This document shows, piece after piece, positions 18,026 through 25,834 of a stretch of 64,000 nt of DNA. The first letter of the stretch is position 1. Every line of letters begins with the position of its first letter. The notes under the pieces are model-generated. The model worked only from the letters and a program-made list of their open reading frames with translations, searched no databases and was not told where the DNA came from. Position numbers and translations under genes: made by a program. Where the stretch lies: assembly GCF_900107925.1 (NCBI RefSeq), contig NZ_FNUJ01000006.1, positions 620,001-684,000 on the forward strand. The letters run 5' to 3'. This DNA comes from Amycolatopsis pretoriensis (lineage in GTDB: Bacteria; Actinomycetota; Actinomycetes; Mycobacteriales; Pseudonocardiaceae).

Positions 18026-18498
18026 CAGGCCTCCGGCAGCGCCGGCGGCGTCCCGGTGCGCTCGTAGTCCAGCAGCTGCTGGACGCGGCGGGCGTGCCGC
18101 TCCTCCGGTGAAACCTCGGTCGCCAGGAAGGCTTCGACGATCTCGGTGGCCTGCTCGGCGGTGTGCATCCGAGCACCGACGCCGATCAGCTGGGCGTGGT
18201 TGTGCTCGCGGCACAGCTGGGCGGTCTCGACGCTCCACGCGAGGCCGGCACGGGCGCCGGGCACCTTGTTCGCGGCGATCTGCTCGCCGTTGCCCGAGCC
18301 GCCGACCACGATGCCGCGGCTGCCCTCGTCGGCCACGACGCGCAGCGCCGTCTCGACGCAGAAGGCCGGGTAGTCGTCGGCCGCGTCGTAGACGTGCGGA
18401 CCGATGTCGGTGACCTCGTGGCCCTGCTTCTCCAGGTGAGCCACCAGGTGGTTCTTCAGCTCGAAACCGGCATGGTCGGATCCCAAGTAGACACGCAC
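18025..18498 (-). CDS. rpiB: Ribose-5-phosphate isomerase B
   Basis: 157 residues. MRVYLGSDHAGFELK holds the phosphate/ring-opening residues, and GGSGNGEQIAANKVPG is the actinobacterial active-site version in which a Glu replaces the Cys base of E. coli RpiB; REHNHAQLIGVG completes the site. It interconverts ribose-5-phosphate and ribulose-5-phosphate. It is the first gene of an operon with nei and divergent from the ComB-like gene. Confidence 0.95.
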   Translation of the reverse strand: MRVYLGSDHAGFELKNHLVAHLEKQGHEVTDIGPHVYDAADDYPAFCVETALRVVADEGSRGIVVGGSGNGEQIAANKVPGARAGLAWSVETAQLCREHNHAQLIGVGARMHTAEQATEIVEAFLATEVSPEERHARRVQQLLDYERTGTPPALPEA

Positions 18499-18542
18499 GG
18501 CTGGAGTCTGCCATCAGGTCCGAATTCGGGCATGCTCCGGGG

Positions 18543-19265
18543 GTGGGGATCCGGGAGCAGAGCGGGTACGACGTCCGGCTCGACTGGGGTGGCGAAGGCG
18601 TGGCCGCGCTCGGCCGGGAATGCGCCGTGCTGGTCGTCGTCGACGTGCTTTCCTTCAGCACCACCACGGATCTCGTGGTCGGGCGCGGCGGCCGCGTGCT
18701 GCCGGTGCGGTGGCGAGACGAACGCGGGATCGCCCACGCGCGGGCGGCCGGCGCGGTGATCGCGGGCGAGGGTGCGTTCACCCTCCGGCCGTCTTCTGTG
18801 ACGGAGATCCCGCCGGGGACGCTGCTCGCGCTCCCGTCGCCCAACGGCGCCACGCTGTGCGACGCGGCCGCGGCGACCGGCGCGCACGTCCTCGCGGGCT
18901 GCCTGCGCAACGCGTCCGCCGTCGCCGCGAAGGCACTCGAGCTGGGCGGGCCGGTTGGGCTGATCGCCGCCGGGGAACGCTGGGGTGTGGACATCTTCGG
19001 CGGCGGCGAGACCTTCGGGCCGCTGCGGCCGTGCGTCGAAGACCAGATGGGGGCCGGCGCGATCGCCGCCGCCCTGGCCGGACTGGGCGCGAAGCTGTCC
19101 CCCGAAGCCGCGCTCGCCGCCCGGTCGGTCGACGTCGGCGCCCTGGCGTCCTGCGTCTCCGGCCGCGAGCTGACCGAGGCGGGCCACGGCGGCGACGTCG
19201 CGCTGGCTTCCCGGCGAGACGTGAGCGATGCTGCCCCGATGCGGATCGAAGGAGTACTGGCATGA
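18543..19265 (+). CDS. 2-phosphosulfolactate phosphatase-like protein (ComB family)
   Basis: 240 residues with ComB motifs VVDVLSFSTTTD, LPSPNGATLCDAA and AAGERWG. In methanogens ComB hydrolyses (R)-2-phosphosulfolactate in coenzyme M synthesis; the actinobacterial substrate is not established, so only the family is called. The start is the GTG at 18543. Its stop overlaps the next gene by four bases (ATGA), implying translational coupling to the MBL hydrolase. Confidence 0.88.
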   Translation: MGIREQSGYDVRLDWGGEGVAALGRECAVLVVVDVLSFSTTTDLVVGRGGRVLPVRWRDERGIAHARAAGAVIAGEGAFTLRPSSVTEIPPGTLLALPSPNGATLCDAAAATGAHVLAGCLRNASAVAAKALELGGPVGLIAAGERWGVDIFGGGETFGPLRPCVEDQMGAGAIAAALAGLGAKLSPEAALAARSVDVGALASCVSGRELTEAGHGGDVALASRRDVSDAAPMRIEGVLA

Positions 19266-20071
19266 CCGGCCGCTGGATCGAGGTCGCCGACGGCGTGCAC
19301 GCGCGCCGCTACGAGGAGCTGGACCTGACCGTCGGGCTGGTGGTCGGCGCCGACCGCTGCCTGGTCGTCGACACCCGCGGCGACCTGGAGCAGGGCGCCG
19401 AGCTGGCGGCGGCGGTCCGCGAGCTGACGCCGCTGCCGTGGTCGGTCGTCTTCACGCACGCGCACTTCGACCACACCTGGGGCACCGAAGCGTTCGGCCC
19501 GTGCGCCGTCTGGGCGCACGAAGGCTGCCGCGCCGAGCTGACCGAATACGCCGAGGGCGCCCGCGCCAAGTGGATCGACTACTACCGCGAACAGGGCAAG
19601 GCGCAGACCGCCGACGCCATCGCGCGCACCACGTTCGTGGTGCCCGACCACCTGTTCACCGACCGGACCGAGCTCGACCTCGGCGGCCGCACGGCCGTCC
19701 TGCTGCACCCCGGCCGGGCCCACACCGACCATGACGTCGTCGTGCACGTGCCGGACGTGGACGTACTCTTCGCCGGCGACGTCGTCGAGAACGCCGAACA
19801 CGGCTTCAGCGCGTTCTCCTTCAGCGCCGAATCGGACCTGACCGCCTGGCCGGACACCTTCGACCGGCTCCTCGAGCTGCGGCCGCGGGTGATCGTGCCC
19901 GGTCACGGCGACCCCGTCGACGCCGACTTCGTCCGCTACCACCGCCACGGCCTGCACGAGCTGATCGCGCTCAAGGCCGCCATGGGCCGCGGCGAGACGA
20001 CCGAGGCGGCCGCCGTGGCAGCCTCCCGCTACCCCAGCGACGTCACCTTGGCCGCCCTCGCGACGCCCTAG
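19262..20071 (+). CDS. MBL-fold metallo-hydrolase
   Basis: 269 residues with the metal signature THAHFDHTWG, the second His in GRAHTDHD, the bridging Asp in LFAGDVVENAEHG and a terminal VPGHGDP. It resembles glyoxalase II/SoxH-type hydrolases; the substrate is unknown. Translation is coupled to the ComB-like gene. Its stop shares the palindrome CTAG (20068-20071) with the stop of the convergent DsbA-family gene. Confidence 0.9.
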   Translation: MTGRWIEVADGVHARRYEELDLTVGLVVGADRCLVVDTRGDLEQGAELAAAVRELTPLPWSVVFTHAHFDHTWGTEAFGPCAVWAHEGCRAELTEYAEGARAKWIDYYREQGKAQTADAIARTTFVVPDHLFTDRTELDLGGRTAVLLHPGRAHTDHDVVVHVPDVDVLFAGDVVENAEHGFSAFSFSAESDLTAWPDTFDRLLELRPRVIVPGHGDPVDADFVRYHRHGLHELIALKAAMGRGETTEAAAVAASRYPSDVTLAALATP

Positions 20072-20688
20072 TCGAAGTTCAGCTCGCCCGAACGAGTGCG
20101 CTTGAGCTCGAAGAAGTCCGGGTAGCTCGACAGCGCGACAGCGCCGTCGAACACCTTCAGGGCGTCTTCGCCGCGCGGGATCGAGCTGAGCACCGGGCCG
20201 AAGAACGCGACGCCGTCGATGTGGATCGTCGGGGTGCCGACGTCCATGCCGACCGGGTCCATGCCCTCGTGGTGGCTCTTGCGCAGCGCCTCGTCGTACT
20301 CGGTGGAGTGGGCGGCGTCGTAGAGCTCGGCCGGCGCGCCGATGGCGGCGAGCGCCTCCTTGATCACCGCGTCGCGGTCCTTGTTGTCCTGGTTGTGGTA
20401 GCGCGTGCCGAACTCGGTGTAGTAGTCGCGCAGCACCTCTTCGCCCTTGAGCTGCGACAGCGCGACCGCGACGCGCACCGGGCCCCAGCCCTGCGCCAGC
20501 GACTCCTTGTACTTCTCCGGCAGCTCGTCGCGGCCCTCGTTCAGCACCGACAGGCTCATGATCCGGAAGTGCAGGTCGAGGTCCCGGTGCTTCTCCACCT
20601 CCAGGATCCAGCGCGAGGTGATCCAGGCGAACGGGCAGATCGGGTCGAAGTAGAAGTCGACCCTCGTGGGCTGCTGGGCAGCGGTCAT
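20068..20688 (-). CDS. Rv2466c-like DsbA-family protein (mycothiol-dependent nitroreductase family), CPFA motif
   Basis: 206 residues, thioredoxin fold with helical insert, matching my memory of Rv2466c along its length (ITSRWILEVEKHRD, MSLSVLNEGRDELP, DVGTPTIHIDGVAFFGP, FFELKRTR). The motif FDPICPFAW has Cys18 but Ala21 in place of the second Cys of Rv2466c's CPWC, so a dithiol mechanism is impossible; a monothiol/mycothiolation route is plausible. ATG 20688 has AGGAGT seven bases upstream. It lies beside pepN as in mycobacteria. Confidence 0.9.
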   Translation of the reverse strand: MTAAQQPTRVDFYFDPICPFAWITSRWILEVEKHRDLDLHFRIMSLSVLNEGRDELPEKYKESLAQGWGPVRVAVALSQLKGEEVLRDYYTEFGTRYHNQDNKDRDAVIKEALAAIGAPAELYDAAHSTEYDEALRKSHHEGMDPVGMDVGTPTIHIDGVAFFGPVLSSIPRGEDALKVFDGAVALSSYPDFFELKRTRSGELNFD

Positions 20689-20851
20689 CAGGTACTCCTG
20701 TGCGGTGTCAGGTCCGGTCCCGGGGGCGGGCACACCCCCACACAGCGGGCCAACACCGCCGGGCGCGGGCTTGTTCCCTTATCGCCCGCCACCCCGTCCC
20801 CATGATTGGATGCGGGGAGTTGAAAACCGATACCAACGACCAGAGGTGCCT

Positions 20852-23419
20852 GTGCCCGCCCCCAACCTGACCCGCGACCAAGCCAAGCTGCGCGCGGACC
20901 TGCTCGAAGTCACCGCGTACGACGTCGAGCTGGACCTCACCGACGGCCACGGCGGTCCCGGGGAGAAGACCTTCGCGTCGACGACGACCGTCCGGTTCTC
21001 CAGCGCCCGGGCCGGCGAAGACACGTGGGTCGACCTCGTCGCCGACCGCGTGCACTCGGCCACCCTGAACGGCGCGGACGTCGACGTCAGCGCGTACATC
21101 GAGGACAAGGGCATCGCGCTCGCCGGCCTGGCCGAGGCGAACGAGCTCACGGTCACCGCCGACTGCCGGTACATGAACTCCGGCGAGGGCTTGCACCGGT
21201 TCGTCGACCCGGTCGACGACGGCGTCTACCTGTACACGCAGTTCGAGACGGCCGACGCCAAGCGGATGTTCGCCTGCTTCGACCAGCCCGACCTCAAGTC
21301 CGTCTACCGGCTCACCGTGATCGCGCCGAAGGACTGGAAGGTCATCTCGAACACCGCGGCCGAATCCACCGAGGAGACGCCCGAAGGCGCCGTCCGCACG
21401 GTGTTCAAGGAGTCCGAGCGGCTCTCGACGTACCTGATCGCGCTGATCGCCGGCCCGTACGCCGAGTGGCGCGACGAGTACACCGACGAGCACAAGGCCA
21501 TCCCGCTCGGCATCTACTGCCGCGCGTCGCTGGCCGAGCACATGGACGCCGATCGCCTCTTCACCGAGACCAAGCAGGGCTTCGGCTTCTACCACGAGAA
21601 GTTCGGCACGCCCTACCCGTTCTCCAAGTACGACCAGCTGTTCGTGCCCGAGTTCAACGCGGGCGCGATGGAGAACGCCGGCGCGGTGACCTTCCTGGAG
21701 GACTACGTCTTCCGCAGCCGCGTCACCCGCTACGCCTACGAGCGGCGCGCCGAGACGCTGCTGCACGAGATGGCGCACATGTGGTTCGGCGACCTCGTCA
21801 CCATGCGCTGGTGGGACGACCTGTGGCTGAACGAGTCGTTCGCGACCTTCGCGAGCGTCCTGGCCCAGGCCGAGGCGACCGAGTACAAGAACGCGTGGAC
21901 CAGCTTCGCGAACATCGAGAAGTCCTGGGCCTACCGGCAGGACCAGCTGCCCTCGACGCACCCGATCGCGGCCGACATCGTCGACCTGCACGCGGTCGAG
22001 GTCAACTTCGACGGCATCACCTACGCCAAGGGCGCGAGCGTGCTCAAGCAGCTCGTCGCCTACGTCGGGCTGGACCACTTCCTCGACGGCCTCAAGGTGT
22101 ACTTCGGCAAGCACGCCTGGGGCAACGCGACCCTGGCCGACCTGCTGGGCGCGCTGGAGGAGGCGTCCGGGCGCGACCTGTCGTGGTGGAGCGCGCAGTG
22201 GCTGGAGACGACCGGGCTCAACTCCCTGAGCCCGCGCTACGAGGTCGGCGCGGACGGGAACTTCGCCTCGTTCGCCGTCGTGCAGTCCGGCGCGAAGCCG
22301 GGCGCCGGTGAGCTGCGCACGCACCGCGTCGCCGTCGGGATCTACGACGAGGACGGCTCGGGCAAGATCGTCCGGACCCAGCGCGTCGAACTGGACGTCG
22401 ACGGCGAGCGCACCGAGGTGCCCGACCTGGTCGGGCGGCCCGCGGGCAAGCTCGTGCTGGTCAACGACGACGACCTGACGTACTGCACGATGCGGCTCGA
22501 CCCGGCGTCCCTGACGACGCTGATCGACCGCGTCGCCGACATCACCGAGCCGCTCCCGCGGACGCTGTGCTGGTCGGCGGCGTGGGAGATGACGCGCGAG
22601 GCCGAGCTGAAGGCCCGCGACTTCGTCACGCTGGTCCAGCGCGGCATCCACACGGAGACCGAGGTCGGCGTGGTCCAGCGGCTGCTGCTGCAGGCCCAGA
22701 CGGCGTTGAACTCCTACGCGGAGCAGGAGTGGGCGGCCTCGACCGGCTGGCCGGCGTTCACGACCCGGCTGCTGGAGCTGGTCCACGGCGCCGAAGCTGG
22801 CTCGGACCACCAGCTGGCGTTCGTCAACTCGCTGGCCGGGTCGGTGCTGGACGCTGCTGTCCTGGACGTGGTGGCCGGCTGGCTGGACGGATCGGCGCCG
22901 CTCGAGGGTCTGACGGTGGACACGGACCTGCGCTGGCGCCTGCTGCACGCGCTGGTGGCGCACGGCAAGGCCACGGCGTCCGAAATCGACGCCGAGCTGG
23001 CCCGCGACAACACGGCGACAGGCCGCCGCCAGGCGGAGCGCGCACGGGCGTTGCGCCCGACGGCGGAGGCCAAGTCCGACGCGTGGCAGCGCGCGGTGTA
23101 CGACGACGAGCTGCCGAACGCAGTCAGCGACTCGCTCATCTCGGGCTTCTCACACCCGGGTCAGAAGGCGCTGCTGGGCTCGTACGTCGAGAAGTACTTC
23201 GAGGTGATCGACGAGGTGTGGCAGCGGCGCTCGAGCGAGCGGGCGCAGCCGATCGCGATCGGGCTGTACCCGTCGTGGGCCGTGGCCCCGGAGACGGTGA
23301 CGGCCTCGGACGAGTGGCTGAAGGACGAGCACTCGCACGCCCTGCGCCGGTTGGTGTCGGAGGGCCGGGCGGGGATTGTGCGGGCGCTGGCGGCGCGGGA
23401 CTTCGACGCGCAGGCCTGA
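20852..23419 (+). CDS. pepN: Aminopeptidase N (M1 family)
   Basis: About 855 residues. GAMEN substrate motif (~residue 271), zinc motif HEMAHMW followed by NESFA (~305-328), catalytic Tyr in the DGITYAKGAS region, and an ERAP1-like helical C-terminal domain (from ~520). It is a cytoplasmic zinc aminopeptidase trimming peptides from ATP-dependent proteases. GTG 20852 is chosen because AGAGG precedes it by five bases and homology starts there; upstream in-frame codons are not protein-like. A strong terminator follows. Confidence 0.95.
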   Translation: MPAPNLTRDQAKLRADLLEVTAYDVELDLTDGHGGPGEKTFASTTTVRFSSARAGEDTWVDLVADRVHSATLNGADVDVSAYIEDKGIALAGLAEANELTVTADCRYMNSGEGLHRFVDPVDDGVYLYTQFETADAKRMFACFDQPDLKSVYRLTVIAPKDWKVISNTAAESTEETPEGAVRTVFKESERLSTYLIALIAGPYAEWRDEYTDEHKAIPLGIYCRASLAEHMDADRLFTETKQGFGFYHEKFGTPYPFSKYDQLFVPEFNAGAMENAGAVTFLEDYVFRSRVTRYAYERRAETLLHEMAHMWFGDLVTMRWWDDLWLNESFATFASVLAQAEATEYKNAWTSFANIEKSWAYRQDQLPSTHPIAADIVDLHAVEVNFDGITYAKGASVLKQLVAYVGLDHFLDGLKVYFGKHAWGNATLADLLGALEEASGRDLSWWSAQWLETTGLNSLSPRYEVGADGNFASFAVVQSGAKPGAGELRTHRVAVGIYDEDGSGKIVRTQRVELDVDGERTEVPDLVGRPAGKLVLVNDDDLTYCTMRLDPASLTTLIDRVADITEPLPRTLCWSAAWEMTREAELKARDFVTLVQRGIHTETEVGVVQRLLLQAQTALNSYAEQEWAASTGWPAFTTRLLELVHGAEAGSDHQLAFVNSLAGSVLDAAVLDVVAGWLDGSAPLEGLTVDTDLRWRLLHALVAHGKATASEIDAELARDNTATGRRQAERARALRPTAEAKSDAWQRAVYDDELPNAVSDSLISGFSHPGQKALLGSYVEKYFEVIDEVWQRRSSERAQPIAIGLYPSWAVAPETVTASDEWLKDEHSHALRRLVSEGRAGIVRALAARDFDAQA

Positions 23420-23438
23420 CTGGACGCGGCAGACATGA

Positions 23439-23475
23439 GAAGAGCCCCGCACCTGACCGAGGTGCGGGGCTCTTC
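23439..23475. terminator. Bidirectional hairpin terminator after pepN
   Basis: A perfect 16-bp GC-rich stem (23439-23454 with 23460-23475) around a 5-base loop, between convergent stops at 23419 (+) and 23486 (-). Confidence 0.85.
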
Positions 23476-23485
23476 GTCAAGACAC

Positions 23486-23974
23486 TCAGCGGGGCGCGGG
23501 GCCCGCCTGGTCGGACAGCATGCGCAGCGCGTTCACCAGGCCGCTGACCAGCCCGCGCACCAGGTCGCCCTCCTTGAAGGACGCCACCATGCTCGCCACC
23601 GCCAGCTTGGCGCCGCGGTCGGGCAGGCGGACGAACGCCGTCTTGCCCGTCACGATCTCGATCAGCTTTTCGCCCGGCGAGACGGCGATCAGGACCGAGT
23701 TCGCCGGGTCCGCCATCGTCGCGTGCAGCTTCTCCGCCGCCACCCGGCTGTCCGCGCCCAGCTCGCCGAGGTACAGGCTGAAGTCGAGGCCGGTTTCCCG
23801 GCTCGCGAACGTCAGCGCCTCGTCGAGACGGCTCAGCTGGCGGGTGTTGAACGGGCTCGTCGGCGCCTCGGGCTCGTACATCTTCGCGGCCGACACGCGG
23901 CCGCTCGACGTCAAAGCCTCGCCGTAGCCCAGCTCGGACTCGTCGACGCGCTTCGTCAGCTCACCAGTTGCCAC
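23486..23974 (-). CDS. DUF5130 family protein (TPM-like, Rv2468c-like)
   Basis: 162 residues. The fold resembles TPM phosphatase-type domains: LDEALTFASRETGLDFSLYL, then NSVLIAVSPGEKLIEIVTG and a helical C-terminus rich in GLV. Mycobacterial orthologues are conserved but uncharacterised. Its ATG at 23974 lies inside the end of the upstream ctaJ-like frame (14-base overlap), so the two are translationally coupled, hinting at a link to the respiratory supercomplex (inference). Confidence 0.85.
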   Translation of the reverse strand: MATGELTKRVDESELGYGEALTSSGRVSAAKMYEPEAPTSPFNTRQLSRLDEALTFASRETGLDFSLYLGELGADSRVAAEKLHATMADPANSVLIAVSPGEKLIEIVTGKTAFVRLPDRGAKLAVASMVASFKEGDLVRGLVSGLVNALRMLSDQAGPAPR

Positions 23975-24215
23975 GAGCGCCTCCCGCCGCGGTCGGGGCG
24001 CCCTCGGGCGCGCTGTTCTCGGCTCCGGCGTGCCGGTGCCCCGCGCCGACCCCTTCGGGGTTGGCGCTCCACCACATGGCCGGGTACTCCCAAGCCTGGC
24101 CGGACCGGTACCGCGAGGCGCCGGCGGACCTGCGCCGGAGCGTCAGCAGCCCGGCGAGACCGTAGATGGCCAGCGGGATCACGGCGAAGACCACGATCGT
24201 CTCGACAACGTTCAC
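23961..24215 (-). CDS. ctaJ: aa3-type cytochrome c oxidase-associated subunit, CtaJ-like
   Basis: 84 residues from the GTG at 24215: one N-terminal membrane helix (VETIVVFAVIPLAIYGLAGLL), a basic turn (RRRSAG), the aromatic segment WEYPAMWWSANPEG and a His/Gly-rich tail ending GNW. Size, topology and the W..PxxW pattern fit CtaJ, a small subunit seen in the mycobacterial III2-IV2 supercomplex, whose gene sits at the same place next to the HNH nuclease. The gene call is firm; the identity rests on layout and pattern. Confidence 0.7.
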   Translation of the reverse strand: MNVVETIVVFAVIPLAIYGLAGLLTLRRRSAGASRYRSGQAWEYPAMWWSANPEGVGAGHRHAGAENSAPEGAPTAAGGARGNW

Positions 24216-24502
24216 GGCGCTGAGCGTATCGGATGACCTCCGAGAACACTTCAGGCACCGCGCGCGCCGCACTCGACCGTTCGTCGTAAGCCGAGTGCCG
24301 TCCGCCGCTTGGCTCGCGGTCACTGGAACGTTGGGGCGAAGACCGTCGGGCCGAAAGGTTGCAACTCAACGTACAGGCGGCCGCACCCGCCGCTGTCGTC
24401 TTGTCGCAGCCTTGAAATCCTCGTAGCTTTTTCACCTGTACGGGCCTTGCGCCCCGCTCCCCAGCCCCAGCAGGTAACGCACCGGTCCCAGGAGGCCTTG
24501 CC

Positions 24503-24874
24503 ATGAACAGCGCCCACACCCCCGCACAGGCGATCACTGAGACCACCTCGTCACCCAGCGACATCGAATTCGTGCCCGGAACGCGTGTGACGGCGGGCAC
24601 AAGGGTTACCCGGGGTACACGCGTCACTCGCGGTACACGCGTGACGGCGGGAACGCGGGTCACGGCGGGCACCCGGGTGACGGCGGGGACGCGCGTCACG
24701 CGGGGTACGCGAGTCACCAGGGGCACTCGCGTCACGATGGGCACGCGTGTGACGGCCGGCACGCGAGTCACGTGCGGCACTCGTGTCACGCGGGGCACGC
24801 GGGTGACCCGCGGCACGCGCGTCACGATGGGGACCCGCGTCACCTGCCAGAGCGACTACGCGCTCGCTGCCTGA
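24503..24874 (+). CDS. GTRVT hexapeptide-repeat protein with SsrA-like C-terminal tag (novel)
   Basis: 123 residues. Residues 1-25 are a Thr/Ser-rich leader without signal peptide. Residues 26-115 are fifteen uninterrupted GTRVTx hexapeptides in which G-T-R-V-T never changes; x is A,R,R,A,A,A,R,R,M,A,C,R,R,M,C. The last eight residues are QSDYALAA. The V-x-x-x-T spacing meets the aliphatic and small-residue positions of left-handed beta-helix hexapeptides, so a five-coil solenoid is possible. All four Gly codons and five Arg codons are used, so the peptide rather than the DNA is conserved. AGGAGG sits seven bases before the ATG. The C-terminus matches the mycobacterial tmRNA tag end (QRDYALAA, from memory) at 7 of 8 residues, predicting ClpXP turnover. 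I do not recognise the family. Confidence 0.75.
   Translation: MNSAHTPAQAITETTSSPSDIEFVPGTRVTAGTRVTRGTRVTRGTRVTAGTRVTAGTRVTAGTRVTRGTRVTRGTRVTMGTRVTAGTRVTCGTRVTRGTRVTRGTRVTMGTRVTCQSDYALAA
24578..24847 (+). repeat. 15 x 18-bp tandem coding repeat
   Basis: Fifteen 18-bp units encode invariant GTRVT plus one variable residue. Units differ at most synonymous positions (GGA/GGC/GGT/GGG; CGT/AGG/CGC/CGG/CGA), so the array is old and maintained by selection on the protein rather than freshly duplicated. Confidence 0.9.
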
Positions 24875-24900
24875 CCCGTACTCCAGGGCCGCCCGCACTA

Positions 24901-24970
24901 CCTGAACACGCGCAAGCACCCGGCTCGCCCCGGCCGCCGCACAGGCAGCCGGGGCGCCGGCATGTTCAGG
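24901..24970. terminator. Long imperfect hairpin between convergent genes
   Basis: Nested inverted repeats: outer CCTGAACA (24901-24908) with TGTTCAGG (24963-24970), inner CGCCCCGGC (24926-24934) with GCCGGGGCG (24948-24956). It separates the repeat-protein gene (stop 24874) from the convergent HNH gene (stop 24991). Confidence 0.65.
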
Positions 24971-24990
24971 GCTCCGTCAACCTGCCGACA

Positions 24991-25689
24991 CTAAGCGGCG
25001 GAGCCCAGATACGGACGCCAGAGCGGATCGGCCTCCTTGGAGTGCGCGAGCAGCCGCCAATGCGGGCCGTGGGGCGCCCGCGGGACGACGCGCAGCCGCC
25101 AGCCGATCTCCGAGAGCAGCCGGTCCGCCTTGCGGTGGTTGCACTTGGCGCAGCAGGCGACGCAGTTCGTCCAGGCGTGAGGTCCGCCACGGCTGCGCGG
25201 GATGACGTGGTCGATCGTCTCGGCCCGCCCCCCGCAGTACGCGCAGCGGTACCGGTCGCGGTGCATCAGCCCGGCACGGGTGAGCGGCACCTGCGCCCGG
25301 TAGGGCACCCGCACGTACGTGCTGAGCCGGATCACCGACGGCACCGGCAGCGAAACCTTCGCCGAATGCAGCTCGATGCCGCCCGGGTCGCCGTGCACCA
25401 CTTCGGCCTTGCCGCACATCACCAGCACCACGGCCCGCCGCAACGGCAACGCGGTCAGCGGCTCGAAGGTGGCGTTGAGCAGGAGAACCCGGCGCCGGCC
25501 CCAAGACGGGGCGGCTCTACTACGCTGTCCGGGCGGGCGGGTAACTCCCCCTGGGCGGTTCCCCGCTCCGGCCGGGACGGGACCGCCGGATGCGGTACCC
25601 CCCGGATAGGCGCGCAGGACCACCTCTGGCGTCTCGTCGGCCATGGCTTGGCCGGAGGCGCCGCGGGGGCTGGGTTGTCGGTCTGGCAC
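24991..25689 (-). CDS. HNH endonuclease (Rv2469c-like)
   Basis: 232 residues. The first ~70 are Pro/Gly-rich; then the core LLLNATFEPLTALPLRRAV and an HNH domain with two zinc-knuckle pairs and the catalytic dyad: YRCAYCG, ETIDHVIPRSRGG, NCVACCAKCNHRKADR. This is the family of conserved actinobacterial HNH nucleases of unknown role. GTG 25689 is preferred because GGAGG precedes it by seven bases; an internal ATG at 25644 is the alternative. Confidence 0.88.
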   Translation of the reverse strand: MPDRQPSPRGASGQAMADETPEVVLRAYPGGTASGGPVPAGAGNRPGGVTRPPGQRSRAAPSWGRRRVLLLNATFEPLTALPLRRAVVLVMCGKAEVVHGDPGGIELHSAKVSLPVPSVIRLSTYVRVPYRAQVPLTRAGLMHRDRYRCAYCGGRAETIDHVIPRSRGGPHAWTNCVACCAKCNHRKADRLLSEIGWRLRVVPRAPHGPHWRLLAHSKEADPLWRPYLGSAA

Positions 25690-25834
25690 TCGACCACCTC
25701 CAGGGGCGTAGGCATAGTCGACCACAGAACAGGCCCCCAGCGCACGTGTGTTACAAGACGTGTCACATCCGCGCGACCCAACATCCACTTACAGTTGGGC
25801 TCCCCGACCTGATCGGAAGGATGATCGAACTCCC

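Noticed and set aside
23956..24843. A long minus-strand frame through the repeat array giving TRVP-type repeats
   Set aside because: It is the complement of the GTRVT array; it has no ribosome site, runs into the ctaJ region, and its repeats vary where the plus-strand repeats are invariant.
24578..24847. The 18-bp array as iterons or a CRISPR-like DNA element
   Set aside because: There are no spacers, units differ at silent positions, and the reading frame is intact with a good start and terminator.
24503..24890. The YALAA-ending segment as part of a tmRNA gene
   Set aside because: No tRNA-like 5' or 3' ends or pseudoknot-like sequences flank it, and the frame extends 115 codons upstream in regular repeats.
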